NCBI RefSeq assembly: GCF_000149955.1
Contig: NC_030991.1
Coordinates: 2,601,571 to 2,665,570 of the forward strand
DNA: 64,000 bases
Reading direction: 5' to 3'
Origin: Fusarium oxysporum f. sp. lycopersici 4287
Lineage: Eukaryota; Ascomycota; Sordariomycetes; Hypocreales; Nectriaceae
The notes below the pieces were generated by a model. That model ran no database searches and was not told the DNA's origin. It worked only from the letters and a program-made list of their open reading frames with translations. A program made the position numbers and the translations under genes. Positions 1-9,645 of the stretch are shown here, piece by piece. Each line of letters starts with the position of its first letter. Positions within the stretch are counted from its first letter, which is position 1.

Positions 1-338
1 TAATTTTCACACTTGAGGATCAATCTAGTCCCCAGGAGCTTCTGTCTCTGTTCTGTCCTTTTTTGGTGTTTTCCCCGCTACCCGGTATTGATATATCCGG
101 GACCCACAAAATACATGTTTCTTTTATCGAGGCGCTATCACTAATCCAACAGGAATGGGCTCCACTTCCCTTACTGCAATATTATTCTTGTATCCAAAAG
201 AGGGGTGAAACCCCTCTTTGACAGACTGATCAAAGAATCAAGTCGACGATCAATAACATCACAACATTCTGGTCCACACTTGGATACACTCACCCCATCG
301 TATTCGTGCGTATTTAACAGGAGTCCGGCCCCCACAAG
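1..338. other. Left flank, no gene recognised; contains a duplicated segment
   Basis: No convincing gene is seen. Positions about 245-315 closely match about 35605-35680 in the same orientation (shared words include GATACACTCACCCCATCG and TATTCGTGCGTAT), so this is a dispersed repeat or part of a duplicated locus. Read on the minus strand both copies encode a similar short peptide containing THEYDGVSVSKC, but the second copy has a stop just after it. A small hairpin (AGAGGGG / CCCCTCT) lies near 190-215. The flank ends at the TA target of element P1 (339-340). Confidence 0.5.
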
Positions 339-923
339 TAAGTCACGGGACCGGGTTCCCGTCACCCCGCTTTAAGCCTCAACACCATAACCTTCATCAA
401 TTCAATTACTTAAAAAGTCGATATTATATCACGATTTTCATCCGGTTTTGGCCTAAAATGCCTTCTTATACGGAAGAAGATATGCTTATAGCAATTAACC
501 TTGTTCAAAATGGCCAATCAGAGCTCAAAGCCGCCAAGGAAGCTTCTGTACCCCGATCAAGCTTACGGGATCGACTCAAGGGCATCAGGCCTCAAAAGAA
601 GGCTCATTCCGATCAACAGCGGCTCAGCCCGACCGTTGAAGCCGATATCATCCGGTTTTTAAGGCTTCAAGATACCCTTTGTACTCCGTTAACCTATTTC
701 CAAATCAGGCAACTTGTTACCATATACCGCTATAACTCATGAAATTCGGTAGCGCCTGTGGGTCTAAGCTAAGGAATGGACCCGCAGTTTCTAACTGTAT
801 GTGGTTACCACCAATTTGCGAACCCAACCTCCACTGTCCTTCCCTCCTTGGTAACTCGCCGATATCTCGACTTCTAACGGTCGCAATGACTTCTAATTTT
901 AGGAATGCATTTATTGATATCAT

Positions 924-1295
924 ATGTATATGTATGCGAAAGAACGGCAATTTTTGGCGACCCTGATGAATTTCACAGATGTAACCGAAGATTTCGATGA
1001 CGACGAATGCTTCGAGATCGGACAGACCTACCGCCTTGTTTATTGACTCCCCTCTTCGCCCGGTCAACCTCAAGGGATTTCCCTGACGAAAAACGATATC
1101 TACTACGGTTGGGTTAGAATACGAAGTTGTCAATTAGTTGACGATGTCCTAAAGATGGGAAAATGGTGTTTTTGTAAGCCTGAACGCAGGGGGAAAAGGT
1201 GGAATAAATTCGATCAAAGACTCGGCCGTTATCGCGAGTGGCAGGAAGGGGAGGCTTTTTTCTGGGTTGATGATCAATTTGACGGTCAGGACTAA
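924..1295 (+). other. Candidate second reading frame of P2, convergent with the transposase, one internal stop
   Basis: From an ATG at 924 a plus-strand frame runs to TAA at 1293-1295, broken only by TGA at 1044-1046. The predicted peptide is acidic in the first part (TEDFDDDECFEIGQTYRLVY) and rich in W, R and K later (GKWCFCKPERRGKRWNKF, then REWQEGEAFFWVDDQFDGQD). An upstream exon is possible, because TTCTAATTTTAG resembling a branch site and acceptor lies at about 893-904. I recognise no family. A competing minus-strand frame is open at about 717-1133, lacks an ATG and runs through the terminal repeat, so I consider it less likely. Function unknown. Confidence 0.35.
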
Positions 1296-3082
1296 CTATG
1301 ACTATCTTCTACTGCGAATACAACGTCAGGATCCTCGATTTGGACTGTAATTGAGTCCCCAACTTTTTCTATAGTAGTTAGATGACTTCTCAGACGTTCA
1401 ATAAGGTCGGACTTCTTCCCTAACGAGGAAATGTTGTTCAAAGAAGCCATTTGCCGTAATTGAGAGACTTTCAATCGTCTGAGTGTGAAAATGAGGGTAT
1501 CTTCGCCATATTCCTCGTCGGGACCGAAGGAAAGCTCCTCTTCGTCACACAGCCGGTCCACAAGCTCTTCTGACTTGATAGATGTATCCCCAGCTTTCTC
1601 CCAGCCTGAAAAGTCGATATTTTCAATTCCTTTGATGGAAATAAGATGATCTTGACTTCCGTCTGGTCTTGTAGTTATCCCTGCTCGAAGGAACGAGTCT
1701 CTTATTATATCCCGTTCTTTTTTTATCCTCTCCCAAGCTCTGTGGACAATCCACGTTGTCATGATTCTTCTTTCGCTGATCGTCCAATAGGTCTTTCCTT
1801 TCCGTTCTTCTTCTAACTCATATATATCCATTTCCTCACGATAAAACTGTTTAAATAGTCTATTTATTGTTGTATCTAACGGCTGTAATAAGCTCGTACA
1901 GCCGGCCGGGATAAGAGCTGAAGTCAACAGCTGTCTCCTGACTTCGACCTTGATCCGGTCCGTAAGGTGGAAAGAGGCGGCATCCATCACCAAAAGGAAG
2001 TCCTCAGTTGCTGATTTGACGGTCGGGATATCTTCTTTCAACCACGATTCCATCAGGTCTTCGTTATTATATGCGTGTTCATTATATATCACCCTGATCC
2101 CCGGAGCGTACTGATTACCCTCATCTTTAAATATCCTGCTTTTCTCGCTTGGGGAACCTTTAAATATAATCGTAGGTTCAAGCCGGCAAACGCCATCCCC
2201 AAAGATATACAAAATCGCCGTTGCCTGCCGCTTTTCCCACCCACTGCGTACAGTCTTTACCGATATAGTTTTGGAGCCTTGTAAATCCCAGGTATCTCCA
2301 GAGTCAATTTCAAAGGCTATAGGCGTCTCATCAACATTTAAAGTATACCGTTGTTTAAAGCGTCTTCGGGGCGTATCAAGGATGTTTTCAATATCCATTT
2401 TGGGTGATGATTGCTGTTTTAATGGTGATAATTGTTGATCGTGTTGTACGCGCTTGATGAATTTACCGAAAGATCCACATATCTCGCGATAAGCTTCAGG
2501 TTGTTGAGTAGCCCGTTTTGTGACTCTGCGCTTGATGATATTATATCGCCTCCTGAAGCCTGCCCACCAGCCATTGGAGAATGTAAATAGTACAGCTTGT
2601 TCTTCGGATGATACTGATGATGTGAATATATCTTTTGCCCGTTTTCTGAACCATGCAGTTGATACAGCGCGCTGTTGAAGTCTCAGCTGGATGAAGTCTT
2701 CAAACAATTGCTTCTCGAGCTGCGGCCACACGGGGGAATAAGCTCGTTTTTCCTGTTCAATTGAGATAATATCATGCCTATACCAATCACTAATTGTTTG
2801 CTGTTTAACTTGAAAGTAAGCAGCAGCTTCCTTCTGCGTAGGTCTTCTGTATCCCTCAATTGATTTGTGATGGTCAGGATCGAAAATGCGGTGATGATAG
2901 AGAAACATTACAACGGCAAGCCGGCAAGCCCTTGGGTGAGACTCTTCCTTCCGCCTAACCGGCTTTTTGACCTTATAGATCCGATCCTGGATTGACTTTA
3001 TTTTCGGCCCAGGTTTTGCGGCTTTGGCCGGTCGCCCGGCCCCAGAATTATACCGCCGGACAGAGCTCGATCCACCAGTCAT
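1292..3082 (-). CDS. P2 transposase, DDE_1/CENP-B family with C-terminal SAP-like motif
   Basis: The 596-residue frame is uninterrupted and starts at an ATG. The N-terminus is basic (RPAKAAKPGPKIKSIQDRI), followed by a helix-turn-helix (TQKEAAAYFQVKQQTISDWY) and a CENP-B-like second DNA-binding region. The DDE core shows LNVDETPIAFE, LLVMDAASFHLTD and LLQPLDTTINRLF. Residues about 534-568 (LKVSQLRQMASLNN then KKSDLIERLRSHL) match the two-helix pattern of a SAP DNA-binding motif. The length is typical of the family and no key residue is missing, so the element could be autonomous. It is transcribed toward the left terminal repeat and its stop overlaps the end of the plus-strand frame 924-1295 by 4 bp. 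The SAP call is from pattern only. Confidence 0.88.
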   Translation of the reverse strand: MTGGSSSVRRYNSGAGRPAKAAKPGPKIKSIQDRIYKVKKPVRRKEESHPRACRLAVVMFLYHHRIFDPDHHKSIEGYRRPTQKEAAAYFQVKQQTISDWYRHDIISIEQEKRAYSPVWPQLEKQLFEDFIQLRLQQRAVSTAWFRKRAKDIFTSSVSSEEQAVLFTFSNGWWAGFRRRYNIIKRRVTKRATQQPEAYREICGSFGKFIKRVQHDQQLSPLKQQSSPKMDIENILDTPRRRFKQRYTLNVDETPIAFEIDSGDTWDLQGSKTISVKTVRSGWEKRQATAILYIFGDGVCRLEPTIIFKGSPSEKSRIFKDEGNQYAPGIRVIYNEHAYNNEDLMESWLKEDIPTVKSATEDFLLVMDAASFHLTDRIKVEVRRQLLTSALIPAGCTSLLQPLDTTINRLFKQFYREEMDIYELEEERKGKTYWTISERRIMTTWIVHRAWERIKKERDIIRDSFLRAGITTRPDGSQDHLISIKGIENIDFSGWEKAGDTSIKSEELVDRLCDEEELSFGPDEEYGEDTLIFTLRRLKVSQLRQMASLNNISSLGKKSDLIERLRSHLTTIEKVGDSITVQIEDPDVVFAVEDSHS

Positions 3083-3285
3083 TTTGATATATAGTATGTA
3101 TTATAATGACTTCAATTGCGATGCAAGAAGTGGTGCGCGACTAAATTGAATCCAGGGCTGCATATTTTTGGATCACCGGTTTGATATGTGCGGGGAAGAG
3201 CCTCATTGAATTACCTTCCTAATAGGGCTAGCGAGACACTAATGGGATCCACAGGCGCTACCGAATTTCATGAGTTATAGCGGTA

Positions 3286-5491
3286 CAACCCCCCTTTCGA
3301 CAGCCCCACCCTTTCGTCAAGCAAAAAAAAAAATAGCAGCACCAAAATTCGTCAACTTCACTTATACGAAATTTGGCCAGAATAAATAGCTACCTAAAAG
3401 AAGCTTCTTTTATTGATTATATAAATGAGTGGAGATAATTATTTTGACCTGTTGAGGATGTGCTGGGCACGCGATATATGCAAGTCATGCTATTGAAATA
3501 TTTTCAAAATGGTCACTAACCTCCTCACCTCTCTTTCTCGTGATTTTTGATCTTTACCCTCGACAACAGCAGAAAAATGGCTAAATCACGACTTCAATGG
3601 GAATATACAGAGGACGATATGGCTGAGGCCATATTGGACATTACCGATCATGGTTTTTCACCCCCTCAAGCGGCCCAGAGAAGAGGAGTGCCTCGAACGA
3701 CCCTCATTGATAGACTTAACGGCCGTGGGGCCGCTGAAGACCAGACCCAGCCTCGCCGACGTTTGTCCAAGAACCAAGAAGATAGGCTCGCTTTCTGAAT
3801 CCTCCGCCAGGAGTCCTTAGGTTATGCTCCGTCCCACAGTCAGATCCACGCTTGTGTCATGGGCCTGCTGAGACAGCAGGGCGAACATCCCGACTTAGGA
3901 CGTAACTTGGTGATCAAGTTTATCAATCGCCGCGCAGACCTAAAGACCAAGATGGGTAGACGTCAAGAAGCCAAGAGGTTCGACTCTTTCACACCTAGAG
4001 CGGTTCATTGGTACTTTGATATCCGGGATGGCCAGTATGGCTGGATCAAGCCTGAAAACACCGTCAACGTTGATGAAGGCGGTATTATGACAGGTTTCGG
4101 CAAGTATTCACCTCTATTACTTGTCGGTGCTTGCATTTTTGACCGACTAATCCTCTTCATTCAGGACTAGATAGCTTGGTTGTTAGAAGCGCGGACCCGA
4201 AGCGCAAGGCCTTTCTCAAAGGACCACAAACTCGAAATTGGACTTCATTCATCGAAGCTGTCACTGCTGACGGCCGCGTTTTAATTCCTGGCATAATCTT
4301 CAAGGGGAAAGAACTACAGAAACAATGGTTTCTTGACGAGTTCAAGCAGATAGCAGACTGGTATTACATAACTTCGCCCAACGGGTGGACTGATGACCAC
4401 ATAGGCATTGAATGGCTTGAAAGAGTTTATCTGCCCCAGACGACACCTGCTGATGAGTCAGACGCTAGACTGATCATTTTAGATGGTCACGGAAGCCATG
4501 CAACAGTATGTCCTTCATTTTCCCCATCTCACGATCAGTGCTGAGTGGTGGAAGGATGAATGGATGGCCACGTGCTTTTTGAATAACATTTATTGCTGCT
4601 ATCTACCAGCACACTGCTCTCATGGACTTCAACCACTAGACAATGGAGTATTCAACGCGTTGAAGGCTGCATATCGACGAGAGTTGGAAAAGTTCCCTTC
4701 ATTGACTGATTCCGCTCCAATGGACAAGGTCAATTTCATCAGGGCCTACGCCAAGGCTCGCCGAGTTGGAATGACTAAGAAGAACATACTGTCAGGCTGG
4801 AAGGTCACTGGAAACTGGCCCATTTCACGTGCGAAAGCGTTACGGCACCCTGAAATCCAACAAGATAGGCCAAACGGCAGCCTAAGAGCGACTCCTAAAC
4901 CTAGGCCGTATCTTGGCTCAGACGATACGCCACAGACGAGCCGTCAAATTCGTGATCTTGGGTTGAACAAAACACCAAAGACGCGGAGACGGTACAACGT
5001 GATAGCCAAGGGCTTTGAAGCTCATCAGCAGACAGTAGCGGCGCATACGTGGAGGATTGCCAGCCTAGAGGAAGAATTGGCTCGGCTGAAAAGAGGGAAG
5101 AAGAGGAAGGCGGTGCCGAATCCTAACAAACGTTTCATGACTCTTGGAGAGACTCTAGCTGGTAAAGAGTCCATACCAGAAGGGGTGACTCGTTATACGC
5201 CTGTCAGGGTGGAATTTATCTCTTCAAGCGAGCAAGAGTCAGAATCGGAGGCTGGCTCGGTCATTGAAGTGAGAGAGGAAGCCGTACCCCAGCAACGGAC
5301 CACGCGGTCAGGACGGCTTATCAAAAGACCTAAATTCCAATAGAGATAGTTGTTCGCTATTGTGAGATGAGATATTTTGCACATGTCCCTCATTTTGGCC
5401 GAGTTGTTTACAAGTGAAGTTGTCCATTTTTGGTGGTCCTCTTTTTTTTTTGCTTGACGAAAGGGTGGGGCTGTCGAAAGGGGGGTTGTGT
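3286..5491 (+). mobile_element. P3: Fot1/Pogo-type element directly abutting P2
   Basis: The 2.2-kb element has terminal inverted repeats CAACCCCCCTTTCGACAGCC (left) and its complement on the right, continuing through CCCTTTCGTCAAGC and a run of A or T. Each repeat contains two direct copies of CCCTTTCGNCA. It is flanked by TA at 3284-3285, which is also the right target duplication of P2, and TA at 5492-5493; the right end has two extra bases (TG) relative to the left. Either P3 landed on the edge of P2 or P2 landed on the edge of P3. Confidence 0.88.
3577..5343 (+). pseudogene. P3 transposase, three exons, one in-frame stop
   Basis: Exons inferred at 3577-4099, 4165-4505 and 4555-5343 join in frame to about 550 codons. 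Intron 1 has a GC donor (GCAAGT) and a CTAAT branch site; intron 2 is GTATGT...GGAAG. The joins restore NVDEGGIMTGFGLDS and LDGHGSHATDEWMATC, both expected of Pogo transposases. Domains in order are a Psq HTH (GVPRTTLIDRLNG), a CENP-B HTH, the DDE core (NVDEGG, LIILDGHGSH, HGLQPLDNGVF) and a coiled, lysine-rich C-terminus (RGKKRKAVPNPNKRF). The only lesion is TGA at 3796-3798, where relatives usually have tryptophan. A related C-terminal fragment lies at 27895-28377. Confidence 0.85.
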
Positions 5492-6944
5492 ATGGTATCC
5501 GTATTTTAAGCTTATAAGGCGATAACAAACCTCTCGGCAAGCATTGGGTTACCCGATTTCTCGCACGCTCTGAACGAATCAAAACGCTTAAAGCAGTTAG
5601 AGTTGAATATAAGCGTATTAAAGGGGCAAAGGCAATTATTATCCGGACTTGGTTCGACCAATTAAAGAAGCCCGAGATCACGGTAATCCGCGGCTGTAAC
5701 CGTTGGAATATGGATGAAACGGGGATCTTCCAAGGGGTCAGTATTAACGGCTTAGTAGTTGGCCAATCAGAGAAGAGGAAGACCTTAAAAAGAAGCCCTC
5801 ATAGGCGCGGCTGGGTTACAATAACGGAAGCTATATGTGCCGACGGCACGGCCCTTCCGCCCTTTGTTATCTTCAAAGGGGATCAGCCGCAACAACAATG
5901 GTTTCCGAGGGATCCTTCCTTTTTAGGCAATTGGCGCTTTGCAACGTCACCGAAGGGCTGGACCACTAACGAGATCGCAGCCCTATGGCTCAAGGAGGTC
6001 TTCATCCCGTGTGCATTGCCTAAAAAGGAAGGGGAAGAGAGACTTCCTTTCTTAGACGGGCATGAGAGCCATTTAACGGATGAGTTTATCTTTCTTTGCT
6101 TTAAGCATAATATCTACCCCTGTTACCTTCCGCCGTATACGTCACATGTCCTTCAGCCTCTTGATTTAACTATATTTAGCTTATTGAAGCTTATATATCG
6201 CCGCGAACTTGAGTTGGAAGCCCTACTCGTTGAACAAGGAAATACAGCTAAGGCCGCCTTTTTAAGGTGTTATTTTAAGGCTTGGGCTGCTGCCTTTACC
6301 GAAGAGAAGATCCGGGCCGGCTGGCTTGCATCAGACTTGTGGCCTATTAACGTTATGAGACCGTTATCAAGTAAATATGTAATGCCGGATGAAAATGAGG
6401 CTCAAGCTGCCGAATCAGGCAATCCGACTACACCACCAGCTAATACAAGCTCTCAATTACCTTATCTTAAAGCACCACATAAGCTATCTGATGTTATGCA
6501 GCTTGCAAGAGCCGAATTAGGCAATAAGGCACTTACACCAACAAAGAGGCACTTGTTTCAGACGATTGGAAAGGGACTTGATGAACGGGCTGTTGAATTA
6601 GCTTTAATATCAGATGAAAATAGGATATTAAGCGAGAAAATCAACCAATCAGAGGTCTCAAGGAGAAGGAAGCTTACATTAGATCCAAATCAGAAGGTAT
6701 ATAGCTTAAAGGAGGTCTATGAAGCAAAGGGACACTATTGTAGTAAATACAACAGGGAAGTAAAGTTAACTAGGTTATTTCTTTTAATAAATATAAGCTT
6801 CTTTTATTAGTATAAAGAAATTAGATTAAAATTAAGCTTCTTTCTATTGATTTCTATATAGTTGAAGATATCGAGGTTATGGTGTTGAGGCTTAAAGCGG
6901 GGTGACGGGAACCCGGGGTGACGGGAACCCGGTCCCGTGACTTA

Positions 6945-7588
6945 TATCAAAGACCAAGTTCTTTCCCGCCTTCCACGCCGCCTACCAAGCTACTATTACA
7001 GAAAGTAATATCCAGGGAGGTTTTAGAGGAGCCGGGCTTGCTCCCCTTGACCCAGAAAATATCATCTCAAAGATGGATGTGCAGTTACGGACCCCGACGC
7101 CTCCTATAGAGGTCACGGCACCTTCGACCCCCTGGGCTTCAAGGACCCCAAAGACAGTACTAGAGGCTCAATTATATTCTAAGTATCTAAAGACATAGAT
7201 CATTAATCATAAAAGCAGCTCCTCAGAGTCAATTATCCAACCTGTTAGGCATTTTGAAAAGGCAACAAGCGTTCTTGTCTATAAGATAGTCCTACTAGAG
7301 GATAGGGTAAAACAACTTAAACAAGAGAATAAGATAGTAGGCCGGCGCCAGAGGGGAAAACGAACTAGACTACAGAAAGGAGGGCCCCTAGTTATAGAAG
7401 AGGCATCACAAGTAATTGATCAGATGGATGTTAATACGCAGGTAGCGGCCGAGTCGTCGAGAAGTGGTGGTTGCAGAGGGTCAAGGGGACCGAGAGTTAT
7501 GCATTGTAGCAAATGCGGCAAGGCCGGGCATAATGCAAGGACCTGTCAGGAGGAAATCGAGGTTAATGTGGAAGAATATAGCGATTAG
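6945..7588 (+). pseudogene. P5 transposase, C-terminal fragment with zinc knuckle
   Basis: This is the 3' third of a Pogo-type transposase, highly similar along its length to the end of the P4 transposase (about 8730-9360). It begins abruptly at the P1 insertion site and reads KFFPAFHAAYQAT, then FRGAGLAPLDPEN. A TAG near 7195 interrupts it. The end contains a CX2CX4HX4C zinc knuckle (CSKCGKAGHNARTC) followed by TAG at 7586-7588. The matching right terminal repeat lies far downstream at 12597-12680, because P4 inserted in the 3' untranslated region. The 5' two thirds are not found left of P1. Confidence 0.8.
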
Positions 7589-7709
7589 TTTTAATTGATT
7601 TAAAAGGTTAACGTACATGATAAGCATGTGAACCATCCAAGCATGTGAACCACTTTTCCCTCCTACACCTAACATTTCACTTAATCAATTGATTTATCAA
7701 CCACCAAGC

Positions 7710-9367
7710 ATGTCAGACCCAAATTACGAAGCTAGAATACTTCTTGCCCTTCAGGCACTTCAAAATAATCCTAAATTAAGCCTCCGATGCGCTGCAGATA
7801 TGTATAAAGTTAATCGCATAACCTTACGTCACCGACAGAATGGTCTCCAATCTCGATGCGATTGGATTCCAAAATCACGCCGTTTATCAAATCTAGAGGA
7901 ACAGATTATAGTTCAGTTTATTCTCGACCTAGATACGCGAGGATTTCCTCCCCGACTGCGTGCTGTTGAAGAAATGGCCAACCGACTGCTTGCTGACCGC
8001 AATGCACTACCTGTCGGCAAGCGCTGGGCTCATAACTTCGTCACGCGCCATAAAGAGCTTAAGATGCGCTTTTTTTTCGTAAATATGACTATCGGAGAGC
8101 CAAACGCGAAGATCCAACTATTATTCGCAATTGGTTTACGCTTGTAGCGAATACAATTGCGAAGTACGGCATTCGATCCGATGATATCTGGAACTTTGAC
8201 GAGACTGGCTTCCTTATAGGCATGATTGCAAGCGGAATGGTTGTCACAGGCACAGACAGGCGTGGACGACCTAAATCAGTGCAGCCTGGAAACCGGGAAT
8301 GGATTACGGTCATTCAGGCGATTAATGCGGCAGGCTGGGCGATCCAGCCGTTTATCATCGGTGGGGGCCAATATCACCTCGCCAACTGGTACCGAGAAAG
8401 CAACCTCCCAGCCGATTGGGTTATTGCAACGAGCCAAAATGGGTGGACAAATAACGAGCTAGGTCTTGAGTGGCTAAAGCACCTTGATCGGTGTACAAGC
8501 AACCGATCAGTTGGTTCCTATCGTCTTCTGATCCTCGATGGCCATGAAAGTCACCACTCTGTCGATTTTGACAGATATTGCGAGGAACATAAGATCATTA
8601 CACTTTGTATGCCACCTCATTCGTCTCATCTACTCCAGCCTCTTGATGTTGGGTACTTTAACCTACTTAAAAACGCTTACGGTCGAGAAATTGAGCATTT
8701 GATCAGATGCTCTATAACACATGTTTGTAAGACCGAGTTCTTCCCGGCCTTTTATGCCGCGCATCAAGCTACTATGACCGAAAAAAATATCAAGTCAGCC
8801 TTTAGAGGAGCCGGGCTTGTTCCTTTAGACCCAGAAAGTGTGATCTCAAAGCTTGATGTGCAGCTGCGGACTCCAACGCCTGCTGAAGAGGTCGCTAACC
8901 CTTCAACCCCTTGGGTCTCAAAGACGCCAAAGTCCGTGCTTGAGGCTGGCTCTCAGTCTGAATACCTTGAACGACGAATCAGAAGACATCACAGTAGCTC
9001 TCCAGAGTCGGTTATTGAAGCTATGAAGTCTTTAGAGAAGTCAACAAAGGAATGTATGCATAAGATTACCATACTGACAGCCAGGCTGGATGATGTTCAA
9101 GAGGCAAATAAGATACTAAGCCGGTGCCGAAGGGCAAAAATAACCCGACTACAGAAGGGAGGAGTAATGATAGTAGATGAAGCAAGGCAGGCAATTGACC
9201 AGATGGATGTTGATGCGCAGGTAGTTGCAGAATCGTCAAGAAGTAGCGGTCAAAGAAAGTCGGTCGGACCGGGGGTTCGGCGCTGTGGAGTGTGCGGTAA
9301 GCCCGGACATAATGCAAGGACGTGTCAGGTAGTAATTAGGATGTCTGGGGAAGAATATAGTAAGTAG
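7710..9367 (+). pseudogene. P4 transposase with C-terminal CCHC zinc knuckle, one frameshift
   Basis: The frame starts at ATG 7710 (MSDPNYEARILLAL) with a Psq-type HTH, then a CENP-B HTH (LPVGKRWAHNFVTRH). It shifts frame in a run of eight T at 8070-8077; one extra T would continue it through RKYDYRRAKREDP to WNFDETGFLIG. The rest is open to 9367: LLILDGHESHHS and LLQPLDVGYFN complete the DDE core. A predicted coiled segment (ITILTARLDDVQEANKIL) precedes a CX2CX4HX4C zinc knuckle (CGVCGKPGHNARTC) and a short acidic tail. Zinc knuckles are usual in retroelement Gag, not in most DDE transposases. The lesion is a single homopolymer change, so a sequencing error is possible. Confidence 0.85.
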
Positions 9368-9645
9368 TTTTAATTGATTAATTGATTTGTTGTGTTTTTA
9401 TGATGATATCTGCCTATATGGTGTAGGAAAAGTGGTTCACATACTTGGATGGTTCACATGCTTATCGATGGTGCCCGCAATTACGTCGTAATTCGCTCCG
9501 ACCACGTGACGACTTATCCCCCGCAAAAAGCGGCCCGTGAAATCGTGTGCGCGGCGCCTGATAAGTGCATTTGATAAGTTCCCCGCAACTTATCAGGCCC
9601 CAGACAGGAAACAAACACCACGTCGAAAGGCCTTGATCGACCAAG

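Larger units (their letters stand above)
727..3283 (-). mobile_element. P2: Tc1/mariner Pogo-like element inserted in P1
   Basis: The 2.56-kb element is flanked by TA at 725-726 and 3284-3285. Its terminal inverted repeats start CCGCTATAACTCATGAAATT and extend about 35 bp to GCGCCTGTGG, nearly perfect at both ends. It encodes an uninterrupted transposase on the minus strand and has about 560 bp between the transposase stop and the left end, which holds a candidate second reading frame. It sits in the P1 transposase gene, so it is younger than P1. Confidence 0.9.
458..6810 (+). pseudogene. P1 transposase (CENP-B/DDE_1 type), split by P2 and P3
   Basis: The first part (458-726) encodes an N-terminal Psq-type helix-turn-helix (EASVPRSSLRDRLKG). 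The rest resumes at 5494, in the same frame, once P2, P3 and the duplicated TA are ignored. The DDE catalytic triad is visible as WNMDETGIF, LPFLDGHESH and LQPLDLTIF. The C-terminal tail is lysine/arginine-rich and ends at 6810 with a low-complexity extension. Besides the two insertions there is one in-frame TAA at 5516-5518, shortly after the junction. The product would cut and paste the element in the nucleus; this copy cannot make it. The identity is firm because the order and spacing of HTH, CENP-B region and DDE motifs are those of Fot1/Pogo transposases. Confidence 0.9.
341..6942 (+). mobile_element. P1: Fot1/Pogo-type Tc1/mariner element, carrying two inserted elements
   Basis: The element is bounded by TA at 339-340 and 6943-6944. 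Its terminal inverted repeats begin AGTCACGGGACCGGGTTCCC on the left, and the right end is the reverse complement. The right repeat carries an extra tandem 16-bp unit (GGGTGACGGGAACCCG-like) absent from the left. Removing P2 and P3 and their TA leaves about 1.8 kb, the usual size of a Fot1-class element. The single transposase gene reads rightward. The flanks outside the two TA dinucleotides do not look like two halves of one sequence (see findings). Confidence 0.9.

Noticed and set aside
717..1133. A 138-codon minus-strand gene at the left end of P2
   Set aside because: It has no ATG and runs through the terminal inverted repeat; the plus-strand frame is more gene-like.
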